Virus record (IMG/VR): IMGVR_UViG_3300025093_000077
Location: 1-30,827 of that record
From: a virus
Direction: 5' to 3' (one strand)
DNA: 30,827 nucleotides
Shown here piece by piece: positions 24,897 through 30,603 of this stretch. The translations under genes and the position numbers were made by a program. The notes beneath the pieces are model-generated. The model did not search any database. It saw only the letters and a program-made list of their open reading frames with translations, and was not told the origin of the DNA. Each line of letters opens with the position of its first letter. Position 1 is the stretch's first letter.

Positions 24897-24904
24897 GATA
24901 GTGC

Positions 24905-24916
24905 CATAATATAGAT
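24905..24916 (+). promoter_or_regulatory. Sigma70-like -10 box (CATAAT), leaderless
   Basis: CATAAT at 24905-24910 ends 6 nt before the ATG at 24917. No good -35 hexamer at 16-17 nt. Confidence 0.5.
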
Positions 24917-25165
24917 ATGAAATGCATAAGATGCTCAAATGATGTTGAAACCGCTCGAGTTGAATTTGGAATGAAAACTTGCAAGACTTGTGCTTTTTCT
25001 GGAGCGGATGTAAAACGATATAAAGGTACTATGAATTGGTCTCATAAGACTGCTCCTACTATTCAAGTAATGTCTTCTGATTGTTGGGATGAGCAGAAGA
25101 AGTATTATACCCCTAATGGAGCTAGATCAGCTGTAAAGAACTTTTCTAAGCATGTTTGTGCTTAA
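24917..25165 (+). CDS. Zinc-ribbon protein (82 aa)
   Basis: An 82-residue protein with two N-terminal CxxC knuckles (C3/C6 and C22/C25) 15 residues apart, as in DksA/TraR-type and other zinc ribbons, though without the rest of those families. The remainder is basic (YTPNGARSAVKNFSKHVCA). It could bind nucleic acid or RNA polymerase; function unknown. It has a leaderless-type -10 box. Confidence 0.7.
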   Translation: MKCIRCSNDVETARVEFGMKTCKTCAFSGADVKRYKGTMNWSHKTAPTIQVMSSDCWDEQKKYYTPNGARSAVKNFSKHVCA

Positions 25166-25173
25166 ATTTTATT
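25163..25173 (+). promoter_or_regulatory. Late-type promoter box variant (TAAATT), leaderless
   Basis: TAAATT at 25163-25168, then 5 nt (TTATT) and an ATG at 25174. One mismatch to TAAATA. It supports that ATG over the TTG at 25156. Confidence 0.45.
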
Positions 25174-25485
25174 ATGTGTAATTATCTTACTATAGATAGA
25201 TCAATAACGGTAGGTCATATTGACGGTGGCTATTTGTATAGAATGCCTAATTTTATTCCATTTAGATTTAAAGATTTTGAATTTGGAAGAGGAGAAGATT
25301 ACAAACTTAAAGGTAATAGACTTAAAGCTATATCAGATGAGTCATTATTAGAAGATGTAGATTACACAGGTGAAATAGAAGGTTATTATATAAATGAAAA
25401 TGTTGAAATGGAATTTACTTTTATTTTTGAGAGTGGACTTCTTAGAAGAAGGACACTAAATAAATTTATCGATTTTAACTCATGA
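25174..25485 (+). CDS. Unknown protein (103 aa)
   Basis: Start taken at ATG 25174 because a late-like box lies 5 nt upstream; the frame runs on to a TTG at 25156 inside the previous gene. The 103-residue product is strand-rich, with aromatic and acidic residues (GYLYRMPNFIPFRFKDFEFG). Not recognised. It overlaps the methyltransferase gene by 4 nt (ATGA). Confidence 0.65.
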   Translation: MCNYLTIDRSITVGHIDGGYLYRMPNFIPFRFKDFEFGRGEDYKLKGNRLKAISDESLLEDVDYTGEIEGYYINENVEMEFTFIFESGLLRRRTLNKFIDFNS

Positions 25486-26075
25486 AAATTTCATTTGACG
25501 AAGCTTATCTACAATCAGGAAGTAAAAGCGATAAAGACATTCTTCACAACTACGGTAAAACGTACGAAAAATTATTTGAACCTTTTGCTAATAAACCCAT
25601 TAACTTATGTGAGGTGGGATTTTATGAAGGAGAATCTGCTATATTGTTTTCCTATCTTTTTAAAAATAAAGATTCTTCTTTTGATTTTATTGATAACACA
25701 GATGAATATATCGATTTTAAATCGGTAAAAGATAGATGTTATGACAGCAAAAGAGTAAATTTTCATTTATTTGATATTTTAAAAATCGATAAGGAAAAAG
25801 AATTTAGGGATAAAAAATTTGATATAGTAATTGATGACGGTAATCATTGCGCAAACTATCAATGGAAGACAATTGACTTTTTTAAACAAAGACTAAATCC
25901 AGGAGGAGTAATTGTTATTGAAGATGTTAGATTGAAAAATTCTCCTTTTGACGATCCTCCTAACTACCCAGCATGTATATCAGGAATGAATCCTGATGAT
26001 TTTGAATTGATTGAGATACCAATTAAAGATAAATCTGTTTGGGATAATAATTTGCTCGTTTATAGAAATGTTTAA
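25482..26075 (+). CDS. SAM-dependent methyltransferase (class I)
   Basis: A 197-residue Rossmann-fold methyltransferase. Motif I is LCEVGFYEGESAILFS (E44, G46, G50), the acidic strand motif is FDIVIDDGNH, and the L-x-PGG motif is RLNPGGVIVIEDV. This set with D-G-N/S-H and PGG-x-x-x-x-x-D is typical of sugar or macrolide O-methyltransferases of the TylF/macrocin group (methyltransferase family 24) that use a metal. A sugar or small-molecule target is therefore likelier than DNA. With the glycosyltransferase and carbamoyltransferase upstream it could belong to a glycan or base-modification set; this is inference. Confidence 0.75.
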   Translation: MKISFDEAYLQSGSKSDKDILHNYGKTYEKLFEPFANKPINLCEVGFYEGESAILFSYLFKNKDSSFDFIDNTDEYIDFKSVKDRCYDSKRVNFHLFDILKIDKEKEFRDKKFDIVIDDGNHCANYQWKTIDFFKQRLNPGGVIVIEDVRLKNSPFDDPPNYPACISGMNPDDFELIEIPIKDKSVWDNNLLVYRNV

Positions 26076-26151
26076 CGTATTAATTATTAGCTTGATATGT
26101 ATTATTGGATTCATGTCACTATTCTTCTATCAATTGTTTAGTGATAATTAA
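26068..26151 (+). CDS. Single-pass membrane micropeptide (27 aa)
   Basis: A 27-residue ORF overlapping the methyltransferase stop: MFNVLIISLICIIGFMSLFF then YQLFSDN. Almost the entire length is one membrane helix. Such micropeptides are common in phages and often missed. It is supported only by its clean hydrophobic profile and stop-start overlap. Confidence 0.5.
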   Translation: MFNVLIISLICIIGFMSLFFYQLFSDN

Positions 26152-26180
26152 TAATCATCTAATCATAGTATTTTTTTGTG

Positions 26181-26214
26181 TTGATAAAGTACGGAGTGTC
26201 CCTATAATATTTGT
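26181..26214 (+). promoter_or_regulatory. Strong sigma70-like leaderless promoter
   Basis: TTGATA at 26181-26186, 16 nt, consensus TATAAT at 26203-26208, then 6 nt (ATTTGT) and the ATG at 26215. The best promoter in the window. Confidence 0.85.
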
Positions 26215-27198
26215 ATGTTAATTGAGAATAGCTTAGTCAGCTTAGACAAATTGGTCGGAAATAAGGTCGAAGGCACGTCTGTTGAAGACGTAATGGATGC
26301 TGGAGGGTTTAATTTCGAGGTAGTAGAAGAGAATCTCGGTAATGACGTACCTGGAGCAGATAATTGGAAAGTGCTCCGAAGAGGTCACGGAGGTGATGTT
26401 ATCAATGTTGTAAGAGATTCTTATCAAGTCATTCAGAATCGAGAGATTCTTGAGCCATTCGATGAAGTTCGACGAGAGTTTAAAGCAGAATGGGCTCAAT
26501 GCGGTGTTATTGGTAATGGCAATAACATTTGGGTAAGTGCAAAGTTACCTGATGAACATCAGCTTAAGAGTAATAACGAAGATAAGCTAAACGGATACAT
26601 TATGGCTATTCTTAATCATGATGGTACTCGAGCTGATGCAGTCTTTCCATATGTTGATAGGTTGTTCTGCAACAATCAGTTCAATACTGTAGCTAAATCA
26701 GCAAGAGGTATGACTATTATGCATCGTTCTAATTACGAGCAACGTATCGAAGTATTGATGAACGGTTTTAAGAAAGGAATTCAAAACAACATTGAGTTTA
26801 TTCAAACTGCAGACAATCTAGATTCTCAGAAGATCTCTAAAGAAGAGCTAGAGAAAGTAGTCAATCGTTTGTTTCCAGATAAGAAGGTTCGTAACAAAGG
26901 CGAAGAAGTACTCCTATCAGGAGAGACGTCTAGGAATAGAGTTGTTGAGCTATTCTCTAACGGCGCAGGAAATAAAGGAGAAACTCGTTGGGATGCGTTC
27001 AATGCTGTTACTGAGTATGTTGATCATCATCAAGGAGCGAAACGGATAAACAACGCAATCGAACGTGACGGTCAGAGCGTGCTTACATCAGATAGGATGC
27101 GTAGAGGGTTCGAACGTCGATTCATGAATAACATGGTAGGCGGTCAAAACAACAGCTTGAAACATTCAGCCTTGAAACTACTTAGCGGTAAGCTATAA
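26215..27198 (+). CDS. DUF932 phage/plasmid-like protein
   Basis: A 327-residue protein of the DUF932 (phage/plasmid-like) family. Recognisable are NVVRDSYQVIQNREILEPFD, ILNHDGTRADAVFPYVDRLF and CNNQF followed by the 'MTIMHRSN' stretch, in the same order as family members such as YubP/YfjQ. Biochemical function is not established; genes of this kind are common in early regions of phages and plasmids. The C-terminal 100 residues are basic. Arg codons are mainly CGA and CGT, unlike the AGA-rich structural genes. Led by a consensus leaderless promoter. Confidence 0.88.
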   Translation: MLIENSLVSLDKLVGNKVEGTSVEDVMDAGGFNFEVVEENLGNDVPGADNWKVLRRGHGGDVINVVRDSYQVIQNREILEPFDEVRREFKAEWAQCGVIGNGNNIWVSAKLPDEHQLKSNNEDKLNGYIMAILNHDGTRADAVFPYVDRLFCNNQFNTVAKSARGMTIMHRSNYEQRIEVLMNGFKKGIQNNIEFIQTADNLDSQKISKEELEKVVNRLFPDKKVRNKGEEVLLSGETSRNRVVELFSNGAGNKGETRWDAFNAVTEYVDHHQGAKRINNAIERDGQSVLTSDRMRRGFERRFMNNMVGGQNNSLKHSALKLLSGKL

Positions 27199-27205
27199 TA
27201 GTTGT
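27172..27205 (+). promoter_or_regulatory. Sigma70-like leaderless promoter
   Basis: TTGAAA at 27172-27177, inside the end of the DUF932 gene, 16 nt, TATAAT at 27194-27199, then 6 nt (AGTTGT) and the ATG at 27206. Same geometry as the promoters at 26181, 5590 and 4129. Confidence 0.82.
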
Positions 27206-27679
27206 ATGATCGAAAAACGATACGTTAGTGGGCTGCTCTTTGAGAGAGCAGCTCATTTTTACAAAGATGATCGAAATCATTTAAGAGTGAGTGTGAATGA
27301 AGAGTTTAAAAACATTCGTCATCTAATTTATGCTCACTACTTTAATGAAAATCTTATCTATATCGGAGAGACATCTGTACCTTTTATTAAGCGTATGCAT
27401 TGCTATTGTAATCATAATGGTCTATCCAATGTAAGAGTAAGAGATTATGTAAATAGTATATTTCATGGCAATCATAGAGATCCAGATCTATGCACGTTTG
27501 TTTATCAACCTAAAGAGAAATTAGTAATCAATGAGCATCTATCCGTAAATCCATATGTAGCCATAGAACAAGAACTGATAAATATTCATAAACCAATTCT
27601 TAACAGAAAAAATGTCCATAAAAACAAGAAAAAAAATTATGACAGACGACCTGCTAGATCTCATAGCTTTTATCGATAA
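27206..27679 (+). CDS. GIY-YIG-like nuclease
   Basis: A 157-residue protein. LIYAHYFNENLIYIGETS (40-57) resembles the paired strands of GIY-YIG nucleases (Y42, then YIG at 52-54), with R63 in the following helix and a late AIEQELINIHKPILNRK (119-135) that supplies the expected Glu and Asn. The C terminus is strongly basic (KKNYDRRPARSHSFYR), fitting DNA binding. It might degrade host DNA or be a free-standing homing-type nuclease. The first GIY tripeptide is degenerate (IYA), so activity is not certain. Confidence 0.65.
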   Translation: MIEKRYVSGLLFERAAHFYKDDRNHLRVSVNEEFKNIRHLIYAHYFNENLIYIGETSVPFIKRMHCYCNHNGLSNVRVRDYVNSIFHGNHRDPDLCTFVYQPKEKLVINEHLSVNPYVAIEQELINIHKPILNRKNVHKNKKKNYDRRPARSHSFYR

Positions 27680-27845
27680 AGAAGCACAAGAAGCCAAACC
27701 AATTATGGATGATTATACGGCTGGTGAATATAATATGCTTATTCGATTAAAAGGAAAGGTAGAGAGGATTTATGAAAAGCATACAAAAGCTGAAACCGAG
27801 GGTAATAATACCCTGGAATACCGGAGAGAGAGTATTCAAGCCTAA
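27639..27845 (+). CDS. Small helical protein, unknown (68 aa)
   Basis: Start at ATG 27639 (MTDDLLDLIAFIDKEAQEAK) preferred over 27612, whose extra nine residues are only a Lys-rich run lying in the GIY-YIG gene. Acidic first half, basic second half, mostly helical; not recognised. It overlaps the nuclease gene by 41 nt and the downstream ArfA-like ORF by 74 nt in another frame. Its last 25 codons lie inside that overlap, where composition is dictated by both frames. Confidence 0.55.
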   Translation: MTDDLLDLIAFIDKEAQEAKPIMDDYTAGEYNMLIRLKGKVERIYEKHTKAETEGNNTLEYRRESIQA

Positions 27846-27930
27846 GAAAGGAAAAGGAAGTTATTCGAGGAGGAAAAAACATTCCTCCTCTTTTTTTTCT
27901 GGTGGAGTAGGATTAGGAACTAGCATATAA
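27772..27930 (+). CDS. ArfA-like alternative ribosome-rescue factor with an internal terminator
   Basis: A 52-codon ORF. Residues 20-37 read RVFKPKKGKGSYSRRKKH and match the ribosome-binding core of E. coli ArfA (RVEKNKKGKGSYMRKGKH) at 14 of 18 positions. ArfA puts this basic tail in the empty mRNA entry channel of ribosomes stalled on stop-less mRNA and recruits RF2. The N-terminal 19 residues (MKSIQKLKPRVIIPWNTGE) are unlike the ArfA RF2-contacting part and shorter. A strong intrinsic terminator (27867-27898) lies inside the ORF right after the motif. Most transcripts would end near codon 41, before the stop codon, as in bacterial arfA, where a stop-less mRNA makes synthesis depend on tmRNA failure. 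It overlaps the 68-residue ORF. Confidence 0.7.
   Translation: MKSIQKLKPRVIIPWNTGERVFKPKKGKGSYSRRKKHSSSFFSGGVGLGTSI
27867..27898 (+). terminator. Intrinsic terminator inside the ArfA-like ORF
   Basis: Nine-bp perfect stem (GAGGAGGAA / TTCCTCCTC), 6-nt loop (AAAACA), then a T8 tract at 27891-27898. It lies between codons 32 and 42 of the ArfA-like ORF, and also ends the operon begun at 27206. Confidence 0.92.
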
Positions 27931-27944
27931 TATATGCATACAAT
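27926..27944 (+). promoter_or_regulatory. Possible -10 box of the RadA-like gene
   Basis: TATAAT at 27926-27931 lies 13 nt before the ATG at 27945, giving a leader of about 6 nt. No recognisable -35. It overlaps the ArfA-like stop codon. Confidence 0.5.
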
Positions 27945-28853
27945 ATGTTAGAGTTAAATTTTAATCAGACGGCACTTACAAGTGTAGACAATATCGAGAT
28001 CCCAGAGCGTTTTTATCGCAGAATGATGACAGGGATCAATACAGTAGACGAATTCCTCCACGAAGGATTCCTCCCAGGTTCGACAATGACTTTGACAGCT
28101 GCAGCTGGCTGTGGTAAGACTACATTCATGATACAATTACTAGAAGGTCTTACAAAGAACGGATACAGCGTTGGATATTGCTCAGGCGAAGAGAATATCT
28201 ATCAGCTTGCAATGACTTGCAGACGAATTAATTGCACAAGCTTGCAGATAGCAAACTTGACTGATGTGGATGAGATTGCTAAGCTGACTAAGACAAACGA
28301 CTTTATTGTAATTGATAGCTTCCAAGCTCTTACTACTAAGAAGAAGATGAACAGTATGGAGAAGGAACGATATGCATTGATGAAGCTTGTTAAAGCAGCT
28401 CAAGAGAATGAATGCTGCGTTTGTTTTATTATGCATCTTACTAAGGCTGGTAAGTTGAAAGGCACGACGCTTGTACCTCATACTGTTGATGCTAATCTTA
28501 ACATCATGATTGATGCTGAAGTAGATGATCAAGCAAGACGTATTTGGTATTCGAAGAATCGATTCGGTCCTGCTAATGAATTGACTCTTATGATGACTCA
28601 CAATGGTTATGATATGCACAGCAAAGTCGTAACAAAAGAAAATAAGTTTGTAGGTAAGAAGAATCAAAAAGATAAAATTAAAGATGAGTTGAAAAAGCTT
28701 ACCTCTAATAGTTGTAATGTTAATGACATCACTAAAAAGTATAATGTAAGCGTTGTTTATGCTAATTCAGCTCTTCGTGAATTAGTAAATGAAGGCGAAT
28801 ATGTCAAGTTTGGTAGAGGTAATTCAGCTATATGGAAAAGATCTAATAAATAA
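27945..28853 (+). CDS. RadA/Sms-like RecA-fold ATPase
   Basis: A 302-residue RecA-fold ATPase. Walker A AAGCGKTT (53-60), YCSGEENIYQLAMTCRRI (78-95; RadA has SGEES...Q...RA), Walker B FIVIDSFQAL (120-129), HLTKAGKLKGTTLVPHTVDA (RadA: H-V-T-K-x-G and H-x-V-D) and the RadA hallmark KNRFG (204-208). RadA is a hexameric branch-migration helicase acting with RecA. The N-terminal zinc finger and C-terminal Lon-like domain of bacterial RadA are missing. Instead residues about 245-300 look like a winged-helix DNA-binding domain. It may serve in phage recombination or as a replicative helicase; the choice is open. Confidence 0.85.
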   Translation: MLELNFNQTALTSVDNIEIPERFYRRMMTGINTVDEFLHEGFLPGSTMTLTAAAGCGKTTFMIQLLEGLTKNGYSVGYCSGEENIYQLAMTCRRINCTSLQIANLTDVDEIAKLTKTNDFIVIDSFQALTTKKKMNSMEKERYALMKLVKAAQENECCVCFIMHLTKAGKLKGTTLVPHTVDANLNIMIDAEVDDQARRIWYSKNRFGPANELTLMMTHNGYDMHSKVVTKENKFVGKKNQKDKIKDELKKLTSNSCNVNDITKKYNVSVVYANSALRELVNEGEYVKFGRGNSAIWKRSNK

Positions 28854-28858
28854 TATAT
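28847..28858 (+). promoter_or_regulatory. Late-type promoter box (ATAAATA), leaderless
   Basis: TAAATA at 28847-28852 overlaps the RadA-like stop; 6 nt (ATATAT) then the ATG at 28859. It supports translation starting at 28859. Confidence 0.6.
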
Positions 28859-29340
28859 ATGTCAGAGAGGGTTCCACGAACAGCTCCAGTTAACAACCAA
28901 GGCGATGGTGAGGTTTATACTCAGTATCGCCAATGGCCTTTTAACAGTACTGATATGTGGATGGGGGTAATAGAGTAGAAGGTGGTCAACCTAATGCTTA
29001 TGGTGATGATGAAGACGCTGAAGACGTCGTTAATATTAATATTGGACAAGTAGAAGATTTTAAAAATTCAGGAGCGAAAAGAGGAATATTTCTTCCTGAT
29101 AGTAAAATATTTGTTTGGTCAAATGACGGTGATGCTTCTCATTTTTCAATTTATTCTAATCTTGAAAAGAAGATGAAAAGGGATATAGATAATTTGGAAC
29201 CTGTAAGAATAGATAGACACGTCAATACTTTATTTTATATGCCTGTTGATTATCAAAATCCTGAAAAAAGAATATCTTTTAAACAACAGTATAATTTAGA
29301 TGATGCAGTAGGAAGACATTTTACTTTATCACAAAGTTAG
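28859..29340 (+). CDS. Unknown protein, apparently joined by a -1 frameshift
   Basis: Frame one starts at ATG 28859 behind a late-type box and stops at 28976-28978 after 39 codons (MSERVPRTAPVNNQ ... STDMWMGVIE). The rest reads in the -1 frame (28957-29340), which has only a GTG start without a promoter. The two overlap at a GGGGG run (28963-28967). A slip of one base back on GGG would give ...TDMWMGGNRVEGGQPN... and one protein of about 160 residues ending HFTLSQS. Not recognised as a family; a late structural or assembly protein is likely from the promoter type. A sequencing or mutational indel is the alternative explanation. Confidence 0.55.
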
Positions 29341-29621
29341 TTATTTCTATTCTGCATTCTTACAATATCAATCTGCATTTGTTGTACTGTCTTTTGAATA
29401 TCTTGAATAGCTTTTGTATTTGTATCTACTGATGCCTGTAGAGTTTTAATTTCTATAATTTGTTTTTCAATTTGATACATTGATTGAGTCATTTTATCAA
29501 AGTCTGCTTTGGAAGGAAATAAAGATTGAAAGTATGCTATTACAGCTAACCCTATCATTGGAGCTACTTTTAAAAAGTTATCTAAGTTATTAAACCCTAT
29601 CTTACCATCACTGCTAGGCAT
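29337..29621 (-). CDS. Membrane-anchored coiled-coil protein (94 aa)
   Basis: A 94-residue protein. Residues about 16-34 form one membrane helix (FLKVAPMIGLAVIAYFQSLF), and the rest is a long coiled coil with Gln/Ile heptads (QIEKQIIEIKTLQASVDTNT, then IQDIQKTVQQMQIDIVRMQN). This layout occurs in some phage holins and spanin-like proteins, but no specific family is recognised. A late box 5 nt upstream fits a late lysis or virion role. It is convergent with the frameshifted gene, with a 4-nt overlap. Confidence 0.7.
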   Translation of the reverse strand: MPSSDGKIGFNNLDNFLKVAPMIGLAVIAYFQSLFPSKADFDKMTQSMYQIEKQIIEIKTLQASVDTNTKAIQDIQKTVQQMQIDIVRMQNRNN

Positions 29622-29632
29622 GTTATTATTTA
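29622..29632 (-). promoter_or_regulatory. Late-type promoter box (CATAAATA), leaderless
   Basis: On the minus strand TAAATA at 29632-29627, then 5 nt (ATAAC) and the ATG at 29621. The core CATAAATAATA is identical to the one before the gene at 7148. Confidence 0.7.
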
Positions 29633-29665
29633 TGTTATATTAGTGGTTATTCCTTAGATAGTCAA

Positions 29666-29677
29666 TATAATTTAAGT
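29666..29677 (+). promoter_or_regulatory. Sigma70-like -10 box (TATAAT), leaderless
   Basis: TATAAT at 29666-29671, then 6 nt (TTAAGT) and the ATG at 29678. The -35 region is poor. Confidence 0.6.
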
Positions 29678-30199
29678 ATGGCAAAGATAGAATATGAACC
29701 GGACTTAAAGAGAGGTTTCCTTTTCGTTTGCACCGGTAATGTGTTCAGGAGCAAAACAGCTGCAGCGCTGGCAGTAAACAAAGGTTTATTAGCTGCTTCA
29801 GCTGGATTTGAACCTAAAAGGCTACATGATGAACATAAAGACTTGAGTTATTTTAATCATGGCAATAATAATGATATTGTTATGGATAAAGAAGCTTATG
29901 AGTTTTGTATGAGTAGAAGAGTTAAAGACTGGGAGATAGAACCTGGTCAGCAAGAACTTACTCCCGAACTTATGGAAGAAAGTCAGATTGTTGTTTGTAT
30001 GAATTACAGAGAGCATTACCCTATGATGGAAAAGTTTAAGATTAAACATTGCTTTGAAGCTCATAATGTAATGTATTGGGATGTTCCTGATATCTTCAAA
30101 GAAGAAGGATGGAAAGGGTGGGATGATAATCTTGATTTTGGCAATAAGAAAGATATCATTTTAATGATTAAAGATAGAATTGATTCACTTAAAAGTTAA
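29678..30199 (+). CDS. Low-molecular-weight protein tyrosine phosphatase-like protein
   Basis: A 173-residue protein. The P-loop FVCTGNVFRS (16-25) is the C-x5-R-S signature of the LMW-PTP/arsenate-reductase fold (C18, R24, S25) and lies near the N terminus as it should. The late WDVPDIF (134-140) provides the Asp needed as general acid. A middle segment (KRLHDEHKDLSYFNHGNNND) is longer than in typical members. Targets could be host tyrosine-phosphorylated proteins or a nucleotide or sugar phosphate; nothing in the neighbourhood decides. It has its own -10 box 6 nt before the ATG. Confidence 0.82.
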   Translation: MAKIEYEPDLKRGFLFVCTGNVFRSKTAAALAVNKGLLAASAGFEPKRLHDEHKDLSYFNHGNNNDIVMDKEAYEFCMSRRVKDWEIEPGQQELTPELMEESQIVVCMNYREHYPMMEKFKIKHCFEAHNVMYWDVPDIFKEEGWKGWDDNLDFGNKKDIILMIKDRIDSLKS

Positions 30200-30207
30200 A
30201 TATTATT
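30197..30207 (+). promoter_or_regulatory. Late-type promoter box (TTAAATA), leaderless
   Basis: TAAATA at 30197-30202 overlaps the phosphatase stop codon, then 5 nt (TTATT) and the ATG at 30208. Confidence 0.6.
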
Positions 30208-30603
30208 ATGGGACTACACAATGTAAAAGTTATTTACCCCGGTTATAAATCATTTGAATTTAAACGCTATGGTAATGATGATTGGGATTATTTTTGGCAA
30301 ACTTTCAAAGATGAATGGCGAAGTAATTCCCCTTCAGCTTGTGCAATGTTCAAAGATGCTAACATAAGAAGTTTTAGTGTCAATGACTTTGTTAAAGTAG
30401 ACGATACTTACTACAGGTGTATGTGCCCAGGGGGTATGGTTGAAGTATCTGAAGAGTTTGTAAATGAAATAGAAGATAGAATTCGTAATCATTATCTTGT
30501 TAAAGAGAGAGATGAATATTTTTGGGCAAAGCTTGAAGTATTCGAAGAGTTAGAATCAACAAAGAAAGAGGTGCTATCAAGTTATGAATGCGCAAAAGTT
30601 TAA
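30208..30603 (+). CDS. Unknown protein (131 aa)
   Basis: A 131-residue protein with an aromatic N-terminal half (YPGYKSFEFKRYGNDDWDYF, then FWAKLE later) and an acidic helical C terminus. Two Cys in YRCMCPGG near residue 70 are not enough for a zinc site on their own. No family recognised. It overlaps the next gene by 20 nt. Confidence 0.65.
   Translation: MGLHNVKVIYPGYKSFEFKRYGNDDWDYFWQTFKDEWRSNSPSACAMFKDANIRSFSVNDFVKVDDTYYRCMCPGGMVEVSEEFVNEIEDRIRNHYLVKERDEYFWAKLEVFEELESTKKEVLSSYECAKV

Noticed and set aside
28182-28667. 161-codon ORF on the minus strand opposite the RadA-like gene
   Set aside because: It lies wholly within a gene with full family motifs, has a hydrophobic, Leu/Ile/Ser-rich composition typical of antisense frames, and lacks either promoter type.
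28957-28959. GTG as independent start of the downstream part of the frameshifted gene
   Set aside because: No promoter box or Shine-Dalgarno precedes it, while the upstream frame has both an ATG and a late-type box. Kept only as an alternative.
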